Positions 22,446 to 34,329 of a DNA stretch of 45,221 nt are shown here, one piece after another. Source of the DNA: Spirogloea muscicola. Its lineage: Eukaryota > Streptophyta > Zygnematophyceae > Spirogloeales > Spirogloeaceae. The notes beneath the pieces were generated by a model. It made no database searches. It had not been told where the DNA came from and worked only from the letters and a program-made list of their open reading frames with translations. Every line of letters begins with the position of its first letter. The stretch's first letter is position 1. The DNA is taken from assembly GCA_009602725.1 (NCBI GenBank), contig WELB01000008.1:582432-627652 (forward strand), read 5' to 3'. Position numbers and translations under genes: made by a program.

Positions 22446-24481
22446 TCACACCCAGTCTCTTGGGTTCATGCATGCATCCAGGAGCTTCCACTCCTCGCTG
22501 CCCTCCGTTGGTTTCTGAAGAACACAACAGATTTGTGGAAGTTACTACCACAAGTCATGGAGCCAAGTGCACCCAGCACTGTCCCAAAAAGACCAGCATT
22601 GCTGACCAAAGCAGTAGCAGTCAGAGTGTTTGCTGCTGGAGCAGGTTGGCGGAAAGTCAACAATATGAGGTGGCAGATAAGGTAGGGAATAGCAGACGAG
22701 GAGGCGAGAGGTAGTGGCGGCCACTCACATGATCATACATCCAAGAAGCCGTGAGGGGGAGTGACATGAGAATGCTCTCAATTCGGCCGCCAGTTTTCAG
22801 TCCAAAGGTCGTACCGCGGTCGTACACCTGCGAGTACGAAGGCAAAGTGGCCCCAACATCTCTAAAGCCAGCCGAGCAAGCATTAAAACGGCCGAGCGCA
22901 TTGACATTGCAAGCCAGCGCAACAGCTTCCTTGCTATGGACGGTCAAACACAACCTTCGCCAATACGGACTTTGGCGTGCCCTGCTCACCAGGTTGAACT
23001 CGACGTAGCGGCCACGTCGGAGCTGCTGCCATTGCTTCTGCTCCGCGGTGTACGGGGTGTCCTTGCGCCGCTCCACGAGGGGGATGTATGCTGGCACCAC
23101 CGCCTTCGCCATGTCTACCACCAGTCCAGCCAGCCCCCGTCGCTCCCGGTCAGATGCTACCAGGTGCAGTGCCTTCTTGGCGCTGTTGGGCTCTGCAGGG
23201 CAACGCCGAACCAACAGCCTGCACCTCTCGCAAGTTGCTGTACAATGCCACATAGCAGTGCAGCACCTGTAGAGAAGGCCAGGAGCTTCTCCTGCTCCCG
23301 GTCGTTCATATCGTCGAAGAATATGCCACCAAGGCCGCGCCTCTCCCCGCGGTGCTGCGCCGCAACCAGCAGGAGGGATGGCGTCAAGCACCCACACTCC
23401 TCCTCGAAAGATATGCCCCTTGGCAGAATGCCATGCAGGGCCCATACATTGCATGTGGCCTCAAGAGAAAAATGGGCATCGGTAGCCGTAGCTCACACCT
23501 TGATGAGGAAGTAGTCGTCACACCACTGCTTGAAGCGCGGGTAGAATGCAGGGTCGTGGCGGTCACATGCCTCCTTCTGCACCTGGTGGAAGTGCCGCAC
23601 GTCCTCCTCGAAGATGTACGACGGCGTGAGGTCGGTGCCTCCGCCAAACCACCAGGCGCGAGGAGCGCCAGGGACGCCTGCCCAGGTCGTGGTTGATCAG
23701 CGGCGATCCCAAGATGGGAAGGGGGGTGGACCTAGCAGCTAGACACAGACATGGCGTAACGGTCTGCACTCTTGAGATAAGACTCTGAGCTCTTGAGGGC
23801 AGCTGCGGATTGTGGCAGCACCTTGGGGGGCGTCGGTCTCGAAGTAGCGGTAGTTGAAGTGAACGGTCGGCGCGAACGGGTTGTGCGGGTGCATCACCTG
23901 TTCAAGAAGGCAAGCAAGCGAGAGCCACTGAGTGGGAAGCTGCTGCACCAGCAGCGATGGCGGCCATCAGGTTACGGGTAGACAGCTGGGGAGGCCCGCA
24001 CCGAGCTGACACCGGCGGCGAAGAAAGGGATGCGGCCGGCGTCGCCGGCGGCGGCGGCGCCGTTGCCGCCGGTCGCAGCGCGGTACGCCTCGGGCGGCAT
24101 CGAGCCGTAGACGACGGAGACGTTGACGCCGGCCTTCTCCCACACCTTGCCGCCCTGCGCCAGCCGCAGCCGCAGCAGCGTGTGTCAGCACCAGCTTGGC
24201 GGCAATGGCCGGCTCGCAGGCAGCGGCGGCGGTGGCGTCGGCGGCGAAGGACCTGGAGGACGCGGGAGATGCCGCCGCCGCCGCCGGGGCGCGTCCAGGC
24301 GTCCTCGCGGAAGCGCGCACCGCCCTCGACAGCCTCCACGGCGGAGCAGACCTCGTCCTGCGCGGCGCGGATCATGCGCTCGAAGGCCGCGCGCGTCTCG
24401 GCGCGGCCGCCGCCGTCCTCGCCGCGCAGCAGCGTCTCCGGCACGGAATCCAGCATGACCTCGTCCTCGATGGCCTTGGGC

Positions 24482-24513
<32 letters not shown>

Positions 24514-24520
24514 AGCCGCG
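22446..24520 (-). CDS. CPOX: Coproporphyrinogen III oxidase, aerobic (plastid), N-terminus missing
   Basis: Oxygen-dependent oxidative decarboxylation of coproporphyrinogen III to protoporphyrinogen IX, in heme and chlorophyll synthesis; expected in the plastid stroma. Exons on the minus strand: 24253 to at least 24520, 24002-24154, 23822-23897, 23499-23677, 23267-23354, 22990-23114, 22729-22827 and 22446-22514, all in phase (about 352 residues visible). Motifs in order: [108 protein letters not shown] and [19 protein letters not shown], ending [16 protein letters not shown]-stop. These are hallmark HemF sequences. The transit peptide and start codon lie in or beyond the N gap, after an Ala run. 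Convergent with the INTS4 gene, 454 bp between stops. Confidence 0.95.
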
Positions 24521-24777
24521 NNNNNNNNNNNNNNNNNNNNNNNNNNNNNNNNNNNNNNNNNNNNNNNNNNNNNNNNNNNNNNNNNNNNNNNNNNNNNNNN
24601 NNNNNNNNNNNNNNNNNNNNNNNNNNNNNNNNNNNNNNNNNNNNNNNNNNNNNNNNNNNNNNNNNNNNNNNNNNNNNNNNNNNNNNNNNNNNNNNNNNNN
24701 NNNNNNNNNNNNNNNNNNNNNNNNNNNNNNNNNNNNNNNNNNNNNNNNNNNNNNNNNNNNNNNNNNNNNNNNNNNNN
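24521..24777. other. Assembly gap (257 N)
   Basis: Gap starting in a GCC repeat at the 5' end of the coproporphyrinogen oxidase gene and ending inside a retrotransposon tail. Confidence 1.
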
Positions 24778-24922
24778 ACCGGCAGCTAGTCTGTCGGATG
24801 TGAGGCTCCTCACTCGTAACTACTAAGTGGTCCATCCTCCCCCGTTCTGCCATAGCCTCTTCAGGCCCCGCAGTCGCTGCTTAGCTCGTAGTTTGGCCCC
24901 TTCGAACCTTGTCAATTCTTTT

Positions 24923-24943
24923 CGGGCTGGCTTCTCACAGCCC
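24923..24943 (+). repeat. Hairpin unit copy
   Basis: CGGGCTGG...CACAGCCC after CCTTGTCAATTCTTTT. Confidence 0.7.
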
Positions 24944-25048
24944 TTGCCCCCTTTGGGAGAGCCACTTCTTCTTCAGGCCCCGCAGTCTGCAGTATGTTGT
25001 AGTGTAGTCCTTTCTTGCTTTGGCTTTGGACATTGTCCATTCTTTTTT

Positions 25049-25067
25049 GGGCTGGCTTGGCCAGCCC
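25049..25067 (+). repeat. Hairpin unit copy, perfect arms
   Basis: GGGCTGG-cttgg-CCAGCCC after CATTGTCCATTCTTTTT: seven-base perfect arms. Confidence 0.75.
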
Positions 25068-25236
25068 CTCTTTTCTATGAGCGCGCTTTTCGCAGGCGCT
25101 GCTTAGCTCGTAATTTGGCCCCATTGGGAGACCCACTTCTTCTCATTGAGTAATACGTAGCTGCTTTGTTTCTTGTTGTGCTTGTTTTCCATAGCGCTTC
25201 CCCTGGCCCCCTTCTCGTACTTTGTTCCTTCTTTTT

Positions 25237-25255
25237 GGGCTAGCTTTTCCAGCCC
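25237..25255 (+). repeat. Hairpin unit copy
   Basis: GGGCTAG...CCAGCCC after a T-rich leader; flank ctcaatgggcgagc is shared with 11220-11234. Confidence 0.7.
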
Positions 25256-25459
25256 CTATCCTCAATGGGCGAGCCCTTCCAATTTATGCACTGGCTTTTG
25301 CCTGGAGAATTTACTGGTTTGAATTGGCCACCCTTTCAATGCATATGCACCGCGCGCGCCTTCTGTGCCTTCCCTCAGGCACCGGGTGCGCATTTCCGCC
25401 GTCATGGCGCCCTCCCGTCGCCGCCGCCGCCGCCGGCGCCTCCGTCCTCGCCGCGCGGC

Positions 25460-28400
25460 ATGAAGCGCGGCAGCCCGGCCGCCAGGCCGAGCGCGACGGG
25501 GGCTGCTGCTGGCGGCGGTGGCGGCGGCGGCAGCGGCGGCGGCGCTGCCGAGCGTGCCCCCTTGGAACTCGAGGACTTCTTCCACGCCGCCGCCGCCGGC
25601 CGCGACGGCGAGGACGCCGAGGAGCTGCATATCGTCCACGGCTCTCGGTCAGGTGCTGGCAATGGCGATAGCGGCGGCGCTGGAGCCCTTGGAGAGGACC
25701 TTCGAGGAAAGGAGGACGAGGGCCGCCTGAGCGGCCCGACCGAGGAGGGGCTCCACGACCAACTGCGTGCCATCGACGCGCTGCTGGACCGCGCCGAGCC
25801 TGGTGGCGTCCTCGCGCGCTTGCCTGACCGTGGAGTCAAGCTGCGGCGCAGAAGGCACCACCTCCAGCTGGCGCTGGGGGCTTTCAAAGCGCAGGTATCA
25901 GGGCTGCTCTCCCAGGCAGCAGGAATGATCAGAGCGATCAATTAGTCGGAGAGGGAGCAGGCCTTGTCTGTATCACTCAGCAGAAAATCTGGCTGCGTAC
26001 GGAAGCACGTAACTGAAGTAGCGTGCAGATTCTGCTTTGTCCTTACAATGGGGCAGGAAGCCAGAAATGGATCTTCGCCAGCCCCTGTGCAGCCTGTTCC
26101 GAAGCTCAGCACTCCTGAACCCCGGTTCTCACCATGCTTGTGGACTCCCCGAAGGCATGAGTCGAAGGGTGCATTCATGCTCGCAGGTATTCTTAGTCCT
26201 GATGATATTGAGAGCTCAAAGTTGCAAGAACTTTTCCCAGATCATCCGCTCCGAACTTATCAAGCTGACCAGTTTTGTACAAGCATGCAACGCTGATGCA
26301 TGCATTTTAGGCTAAAGTATGCCACAGGCAGTGAGTGAATTTCGACAGGGTTGTTGTTTGCCATGTTCTTGGCAGATGACCCTTATGCCTTCTCTGTGGA
26401 TGATTCGGATGTGACTGCACATACTCAAGCCCGGGGTAACATACAGCAGTCGGGTTTGACAAAGAAGGTGTGTCCCCTGCCTCTTGCTTCAGATGTGCCA
26501 GCGCACCAGCAGATGATGAGCCAGTTCTAGCGCTGTGCAGACAATCAGCCCAATTAACGTGCACTTACTTTACAACCTGCCCTCTATCCTTGATATTCTC
26601 ATAGCTGTTACTCCTTTAGGTTCTGCTCTGTGTAACATCACAAGGTCATCAGCTGTAATCTTATTAGTGACGTTGGTATTGCTGGCAGTCCGTCTTCACA
26701 AGTAGGGAGCAGCAAGGCAAGCGAGCAGAGGATTGGGTTGGAGCAATTACTCAGAAGACAGCTTCCCCTGTTGCAAAATATAGCAGAAAGAGTTTGCCCC
26801 TGCAGAGAACATCTCATCATTCCAGTTCAAGCACAGGCAAGAGGAGGCGAAATTCCGACGAAGGTTCTTATGCAGCATCAGGAGACAGACGCACGCAAAA
26901 TATTGACCTTCCTCGTGTGGCGATAATGTCGACCATGGGGCGCTCTGCCTCCAGATATAATGTCCAGCAGTGTAGCGGCTGTTGCAAGAGATTGCAGAAG
27001 TTTCACGAGCTTGTGCACGATTCCAAGGAAGTCGATTATCTCTGTGAGAACTGCTGGTGAGGAAGCTTCCTAGCTCTATAAGCTGGCCAAATACAGAATG
27101 GCAGGACATCTCCAAGATCTCACCATGAATATACCACAACAATCCTGTAGTGGAATGGTGCTTGAGTTTCTCGACCTCTAAGGTGTGCATATATTTAATT
27201 TGCAGGAAGGAAATCACAGGCGGCAAAGAGAAGCTTTCTCGAGCACAGGTGACTGAACCATTTCCCCAACCTGCATTTCATCATCTTGAGTATGACGCCT
27301 CTCCTTCACCAACGTGCTTGTTTACTATGTACTCTTGGGTTAAAAGATCCTCTTCTTCTTTGACCATTGTATTGCACTATCTGCATCTCAGAGTATAAGC
27401 AAAGAGGCTGCTGGCAGCCAACGACTGCTGCGCTCGCTAGGGGCTTCGCACATGGGGAGCTTACTCCTGGTGAGCTCATAGGAACTGGTGAGCTTATAGG
27501 AACTCTTAGAAGTTTAGGCATGTGACTCTGCAGAAACCTTTCTCTCTCCAATCACCCTGGTATCATAATTGATGATTACTTATGTTGATGCAGCAAGGGC
27601 TAACGTCCTTCCGCAAGGAAAGGAGGACTCCTGAGAAGCCCAAGCATCCAGTAGAGGGTGATACCATTGTGAGTTCCCAAGAAGCTCATTGGCTGATGCA
27701 ATGTTGTGGTACGCATAAGTATCTTAGCCAAGGAGGCAGCAGTATGCCAATCTGAGTCCAGAAGTTGTAAGCTTACCAATTACATATGTTGACCTTCAGG
27801 ACACAGCAGTAGAAATAGCGTCATCAGATGACGAAGGCGATGCCCTTCATTTCTTCAGCCCATCAAAAGCCCAGAAAGGCAGCCCTGGTTGGTCAAGGAG
27901 GGACAGTCTTCGTTCAAGTCAGAGGCAAAGGTTGAACTTCTGTCTGAATCTCAATAAGCAATGTCCTTCACCTGCATCTTCACGTTTCTCTCTGCAGCGT
28001 TAGCCTTTCCTTGCTAAGCAATTGCTCTTCGTTTTGCGGCTCCTTCGATCATTCTGAGAGATTAAAATCATGCTACACAGATTGGAGGGGAGGCGAGTGG
28101 CTTTCCCAGCAGGGTGCGTTACTTGCACTCCTGCAGAAATTGCTGTCATTGCAGAGGGACTGGTTACCTGTCACTAATGCAAATTGAGTTCTGGACCTGA
28201 AGTCTGCAATTTCGCATGCGAGTCTGCCGTTCATGTGCAAAGTGTATATAGTGGGGATGGTTGTTTGTTGGCAAAGACAACCACGCTGAATGCTCCGCAC
28301 ACTGGAGTTGTGTATTACATTGTCAAGCAGAGATCCAGACGCCGTTGAGTTATCTGTTGAAGACTTGCAACGACTTGGCCCTTGTGAATTTCTCAACGAT

Positions 28401-30695
28401 ACAGTAATAGACTTCTACATCAAGTACGCATCAGCTCTCTTGGTTACGTCCAAGGCCTCAATGAATGGATTGTTGCCTGAGTTCCAAAAGTGAACTAGCG
28501 CTTGAGGTTGATGTACAGAGTTGCCTTTTGAGTTACATTGTACAATCTACAGATACCTGCAACAGCCAGAGAGAATGAAGTTAGAGCTTCGAAAGCGCCT
28601 TCACTTTTTCAACAGCTTCTTCTTCAAGAAGCTGACGAAAACGGTAGCAGTTGAGGTATGTTGAGCGCCTCCTTGATTAATCTGCCTTATTTCATGGCCA
28701 CAATAGAGCTTGGGATGGGGTTGTTGAATATGTTTGTCTGCCGTACAGCGACAGAGTCCTGGGAAGGCCAATATATCCAAGTGGACGAAGGGGGTGGATC
28801 TTTTCAGCAAGGACTACCTTTTTGTGCCCATCCACGCTGAGTACGACTTCTACGTCTCCTCATTGTATAACCTGATTATTGCGAACTATTTCGTAGTGCG
28901 CATACTTACCTAGTAATGCAAACTTGCATCTATGAGCTGTTTAGGATAACTGTTCGACTGCACAGGCTGCACTGGAGCTTGGCAATCATCTGCTTCCCTG
29001 GGGCAGATGGTACAGTGTCATCAAGCAGGCCTTGTCTTCTTCATCTTGATTCACTGAATGCAGGGCACAACGCCACATACATCTTCCGCACACTACGTTC
29101 GTGAGCCCACTGCAACTTCACTGCTGGCTGGCGGCAAGCATGCCTATAATATACACTAGCGTCACCCTTTGCTGTCTGAATGCAAAGACTGCACTTAAGA
29201 GCAACACGTTGCTTCGTTTTGGCAGTTACTTGCAGTCAGAGTGGGCAAGGCAACAAGATCCCAAATCCAGGTCGCCTTCCAAGTCCCCTTGCGAGCAGCT
29301 GCCTAGTAGGACCTTCAACCCAAAGACCCTACCAGGGAGGAGAGTAACAGTAAGTTCTTGATGTGATGTGTGCTTCTCATCTTTTGCTGACCCAAGATTG
29401 TGTACACTTTACTCATAGGCCATTTACGATATTGAAAGTCTTGTGCTTCTGCCCGGCTAGCAGCTTCCTTCCGACAAAGTCGACTTTGTGAAGCAATAAA
29501 GCATCTACTTGCTCCATCATTGCATCCCTCTAAGAAACCACATTGGGTATTTGCACTTATACAGGTACCACAGCAGCCCAATGCATATGACTGTGGCTGC
29601 TTTCTTCTGCATTATGTGGAGCTGTTTTTGCAGTCTGCACCTCAGCAATTTCGTCCAGAAGACATTGACAAAATGAATCTGGTAGGCATGACTTGCTAGC
29701 CTCCTGCACTTGAAAGATGTTGTTGCTTTGTGTCCGGAAAAGGAGCAGTAGCACAATTTACTCATGACCTGCTAGATCACCACAGTAATTCCAGTACTCT
29801 GTGCAGCTTGGGTTCCATGGCTTACTTGCTCCCTTCAATTTTGCAGTTTGGGCAGAAATGGTTCAGACCGGAAGAGGCCACCAATCTGCGCTATACAGTC
29901 AGGCAACTTGTGAAGGACATGCTTCAAGGGGTTACTGAAGCATCACGCAAGGATGCACATGGGCCTCCGGAGGAGACTCTCGCAGAATCAGTTCTTGCAG
30001 ACAAGGCCGAAAGTAAGGAGGGCCCTCGAAGTCCAGTGAAAGAGGAAGCTGAGGGAGATGCTGGCCCTAGTGACAGACAACATACAGGAATTCTTACCCA
30101 GCCCAAAGTGGAGCATCACATTACAACCGCACTGCAGAAGAGTCCTGCACCGGGGCAAAACGCTCAGGCGGAAGGGGCCAGCCACTCCGCAGCGCAAGTT
30201 GCAGGAGGGGATGATAGTCCTGAGCGAGAGGCAGATAGCAACGGGTCAGAGGAAGAATCAGATCATGGCACGCCATCCAAGCTGCCTTGGGAGCAGTCAC
30301 CTACGCTTAATGTTGCAGAGCTGGGGGGGAAGGGTGTCAGGGTGTACAAGAAGCGGAAGAGGCGGCAGAAGGTTGACTGGAAGTGCCGGCCAATGGGGAG
30401 GCGAAAGCAGGGGCAAGAGTGGGAGAATTTGAAGTCAGCCGCCTCACTGCTCAGGGACGAACTGGATGCATCCGCAAGGAAGCGCGCACAGGCCGGGGAG
30501 GCAGCACAGAGAAGTGCGGGCACGAAGCTCCGGTGTTTGGTACCAATTGCGCTAGATTTTGCAAGCGAGGACAGTCCAAGTGCAAGCAAAGCTGCCGGTG
30601 CCACTGAACAAGCAAACAATATTGCACGCAAGAACAGTCCAAGTGCAAGCAAAGCTGCCGGTGCGTTGAACAGGCATACAAGTGATGACTTATGA
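25460..30695 (+). CDS. ULP2-type SUMO-specific cysteine protease with zinc-ribbon-like insert
   Basis: Predicted C48-family deSUMOylating protease, ULP2/SENP6-7 side, close in style to plant SPF1/SPF2. Exons: 25460-25894, 26057-26276, 26376-26467, 26689-27056, 27206-27248, 27594-27668, 27800-27930, 28331-28423, 28553-28655, 28749-28840, 28966-29100, 29226-29349, 29565-29681 and 29847-30695; phases agree (about 958 residues). The first three exons are the least certain. Seen: a C-x2-C-x20-C-x2-C pattern (about 344-371); a SIM-like VEIASSDDEGD; the protease start RDPDAVELSVEDLQRLGP with EFLNDTVIDFYIKYLQQ; KWTKGVDLFSKDYLFVPIH; catalytic His in LHWSLAIICFPG (about 553), Asp in LLHLDSLNAGH (about 579), Gln/Cys in PQQPNAYDCGCFLLHY (about 641/647). 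The long insert between Asp and Cys is typical of ULP2. The last exon is a charged tail with a 21-residue duplication. All catalytic residues are intact. Confidence 0.88.
30571..30664 (+). repeat. Direct repeat in the ULP2 last exon
   Basis: A 31-bp string beginning acagtccaagtgcaagcaaa occurs at 30571-30601 and again at 30634-30664 (63-bp period, in frame), encoding SPSASKAAGA twice near the C-terminus. Confidence 0.85.
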
Positions 30696-31228
30696 CACCC
30701 TTCTTTGGAGCGCCAGAGTCCTTCTCAGCTGCACTGCAAACACATGGGTAACTGGTGGCATCATTGTCCACTGACGGTCAGTGTGCTGGCATTAGTATCA
30801 TTTGACATTCTTTCATTTGTACGCTGGCCATGAGCTTATTCTGTATTATGGCTTTTCAAATAAGTGCGCGGGGACAGCATCAAAGCGCGCAACACTGATA
30901 TCAACATATTAAAACATCGATGCTTAACGAAGGTGGATTGAATAATCACGTTTCCACAAGTTAGGGTAGGCATTGGTGACCTAGGATTTACGCAACACTG
31001 TTGAGGTCCTCAACGCAGTTTAGGCAATCCTATCGTACACAAAACTTCCACCTATGGACAGAATGCAACCTTAGGCTTGCGATTGTACATCCAGCACTGG
31101 CGTTGGCTTGCATTCATCTTTGTCCTTAGACACAGTCGCCTTAGGCATTTGTGGCACAACAAAGCCAGCACATTTGTGGCTCAACAAGGGCTCGTCGCTT
31201 GACTGCCACTGTGGAGCTGTGCAGAAGA
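30696..31228. other. Convergent intergenic spacer (ULP2 / TPR gene)
   Basis: Presumed 3' untranslated regions of both genes. No further coding sequence was recognised. Confidence 0.5.
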
Positions 31229-34091
31229 CTAATTCTGCAATGCGTGTGCAATGGGGCCGACATCAAGGAACGCCTCCAGATTGGATGCCAGGCGTGGGGG
31301 CCAGCGCCTTGTTCTTCTCACCCACTCCCTATTCCGGTACCGTTGGTCCTGCCAGACTTGCAAGCGACATGAGGTGATCTTGGAATGCAACCGGATGGGG
31401 TCCACGTAGAGGGGTCTCCTTGAGCAATAAATTGCGTAAAATGCCAGCATCCCAAAAGAGTGTAGAGTGGATGAAAGCGAGGTTATTGCAGCCCGCAAAG
31501 ACTTGACAGCTAAGTGTGCTGGAGGCAAGGGCTCTCACTTCCAGACGGACCCAGTTCGTCTCTGCCTCAGCCGTAAGGCCCACTGCGTAAAGCGATACAG
31601 CCAAAGCCGCGCGCATATCTGGAAACTGCGACCTTGCAACATCAACTTGCCCGGTCAGTCGCTCTGCCAGCCTTGGCAAGCAGGCATAGAAAAGCTCAGG
31701 CCTGCAGCTGAACGGAGCTGAACAAAGGGATGTCACAAGGGAGCTATGGTCAAATCTGCCAAGCTCATCTGAGTGCTGTCTACATTGATGGCGACAAGGC
31801 AAGTCCAAGAGCCCGAGCTGTGATACAATTGTAAAATCTGGCCGGCATGGAGTGGGACACAAGGGAGTCCCTCAATTCGTCACGCATTGCGAAGTCCTCA
31901 CAACCAAGTCCTCACAACCCACCTCGGGGTACTTCCTCAGGAGCGAGCGGAACTGCTTGATAGCCTCATTATCGCGGCCCACTTGGTAAAGAGCCTGCAC
32001 GTCAGTACATTTTGTAGCGGATGAGAATCTCGAATGGCTATTTGAGGGGCGGGCTAGCAGCTGGTAGAAAGCGATATATTATAAGACCTTATAACATAAA
32101 TTAGACATATTGATGATCACTTAACGAGGAGAGCAGGGCGTAGAAACATTTGCTGTTTCATATTTGGTGTAATAAACAAAGGTACATTGTAAAACCTTCT
32201 GCATTCTTTGACATAACCATCAGCAGACTGGAATGGAGCATACTGCAAGGCACTTGCTCCGAGGGCAGCCTTAACTTCCGCATGTAGGGCAAGGGTTGGA
32301 CAGCTACCAAGGCATAGTTGGCGGCGGCAAAGGAGAACTCAGGCGCCAGCTGGACTGCCCGACCGTAGTTGCGTAGCGCCTCATCCCACCGCCCCTCTGC
32401 CGCCTGCCGCAAAATGTGGTTGCGCAGCGCAGGCCGCCATGTCACTCTATGCTTAGGAAGGTCAGGCACATCGGAACTAGCTTGGTGGACTGCTTGGAGG
32501 AAGCCATGTCTTGAGCTTGGGGAGCCACGAACCAGAGGTCAGGGTTCAGCACTGGTCACCCTAACATTGCCAAGGTTGTTCCAGGCGGCGGGATCTGCGG
32601 GCTCCGCACGAAGCACGGCCTCATAGTCGGCAGCTGCCTCCTCATACCGCCCCAGACTCTCCAGCGCCACACCACGATTCAGCACCGGGTCCACCGAGTA
32701 CCTGCAGCAAGCCCGGCTAAATTGGTGCAATCAACACTACATTGACAACACTCATCTAACACCATGCCTACCCGTGGAGCACCGTCAATCATAGTCAAGG
32801 TGCTGCCGATAAGCTCCCACTTTGTGAAAGACGGACATTTCACTTATGCTTTTGGGCTTCACACTTGTCAAGATCTGGAGGTGTAAAGGGCAGCGAGGCT
32901 ACTTTAGGTGTAGGCTTGGGATTAACACTTTGTATGAACACTTTGTATGAAACCCCCTCCCAGATCAGCAGCAGACCCGATTAGGGTTTTCACTTGGGAC
33001 CTAGGTTTGAGGGACTCTTAGACACTTATGCTGATGAAAGGGTGTGCGGCACCCCCTTACGGCGCGAGCTCGATGGACCGGTCGTAGTCGGCGAGCGCCT
33101 GCTCCTGGCGGCCCTGGCGGCTGCGGGCGTTGCCGCGGTTCCCCCAGGCGCGGCCAACAATGTCGGGCACCCACTCGGCGTCCACGCCTCCATACTGCTC
33201 AATGACCTCCGTCCACAACCGCTCCTCCTCCTCCACCTGCCCCCCAGAAGTTGCAGCGTCAGCACAATCTGTGGTAACTCACTTGTTTACAAGGAATCAC
33301 GTCTTGCGCCTCTTCCTACCAGCGACTGCACTAGAAACTACGTGCGCCTGCAGCGAACCAGCATGCTGCTGACAGGTCCTCCCAAACTTCAATCACTGGA
33401 CGCTTGGTTGTCAAAGTATGCTAGACAATAGACATGATATACCCCCCGCTCACGTTTGCCCTAAGCCCGAATCACCACTATGTAGACACAGGAACGGGGC
33501 TAAGGTGGTCTAGTCGTAGGCTGCATGCAGCGGCCCTGGTGATGCAGTTCTCCAAGCTCTTAATTTGACAGCTTGGAGATATGGGCTTCGCACAGGAGCT
33601 TCCGCACATCATGGGCAGCCCGCGGCGGAGCTTCACTGCCGGAGGCTGCTCAGCTGCAATGCAAGCCGCCGCCACGGAGCAACGTCAAATAGATGGTTGC
33701 TCACCGTGGGGGCCTCGAGGGCGCGCTGGAAGAGGCCGGCAGCGGCGCGCAGGCGCTCGTCGGCGGCGTCGAAGGCGCGCCTGGGCGCCTTGGCGGGGTC
33801 GATGTCCGCCGCCACCAGCGCCTGCCCTGGAGCCGCCGCCGCCGCCGCCGCCATCGCAGGGACTCACGGTCTCAGCGCCGACGACGGGGCGCCCGAGCTC
33901 CGAGGACGCGACGCCCATAACTTGCGCTGCTATGGGTTCCAGTATTTAGGGTTTTAGGCGGAACGGCGGCGGCGGCGGCGGCGGCGGCGCTTACCCGGGC
34001 CCTGCGCGAGGGGCAGCGCAANGTGACGCCGGAGCTCCGCGCCGCAGCCGGCGGCGGCGGCGCCGGCGGCGGCATAGGCGGCGGAGGCCAT
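31229..34091 (-). CDS. TPR-repeat protein, probably plastid-targeted
   Basis: Nine exons on the minus strand: 33995-34091, 33868-33926, 33705-33821, 33061-33236, 32560-32701, 32308-32403, 31923-31994, 31539-31625 and 31229-31348, giving 321 residues in consistent phase. The Ala-rich N-terminus (MASAAYAAAGAAAAGCGAEL) looks like a transit peptide; residue 24 is undetermined because of the N at 34022. Then ERLRAAAGLFQRALEAPT, EEERLWTEVIEQYGGVDAEW, GNRGNARSRQGRQEQALADY (TPR), PVLNRGVALESLGRYEEAAA (TPR), AWNNLGNVRAAEGRWDEALR (TPR), FSFAAANYALALYQVGRDNE, FPDMRAALAVSLYAVG and a conserved C-terminus RRWPPRLASNLEAFL. The architecture resembles the plant/algal chloroplast-lumen-type TPR family; its biochemical role is not known to me. 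If the start is instead the ATG at 33854, exons 1-2 are not coding. Intron 2 (33822-33867) is only 46 nt. Confidence 0.8.
33946..33954 (-). promoter_or_regulatory. Telo-box-like motif (AAACCCTAA)
   Basis: The minus strand carries CCTAAAACCCTAAATA, containing the plant telo-box AAACCCTAA. In my model it lies in intron 1 of the TPR gene, but it would be in the promoter/5' leader if translation starts downstream. Telo-boxes are known plant promoter elements of highly expressed genes; function here is inference. Confidence 0.45.
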
Positions 34092-34329
34092 GTGGTGGGG
34101 CCCGGAGCTCCGCGCGCACTGCACGGCGGGAGTGTTGAAAAGAATGCTGCTGTTTGGGAGGAGAATTTCAGCATGTCGGATTCTTGCATGGCCGCTTTTG
34201 GCCCGGGGGCTGCGCTTGCCCAGCTGGGACCTCCGCTGGCCTCTATGTAGCAACCGGCCAAGGATCCAGGACTGTGATTGCACGCACCTCCGCGGCCGAC
34301 GCGTCACGCCACCCTAGCCGCGATGGAAG

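Larger units (their letters stand above)
24778..25262 (+). mobile_element. Retrotransposon tail and hairpin array
   Basis: Starts inside the tail ORF (PAASLSDVRLLTRNY, TAA near 24825) and continues through three hairpin units (24923-24943, 25049-25067 and 25237-25255). These alternate with repeated strings such as gctgcttagctcgta (24871 and 25099) and gggag(a)cccacttcttct. The repeated strings show tandem duplication of the 3' region. The array ends about 200 bp before the ULP2 start codon. Confidence 0.7.

Noticed and set aside
34023-34257. Plus-strand Gly/Ala-rich open frame
   Set aside because: Antisense of the TPR gene transit-peptide exon and its upstream GC-rich region; no motif.
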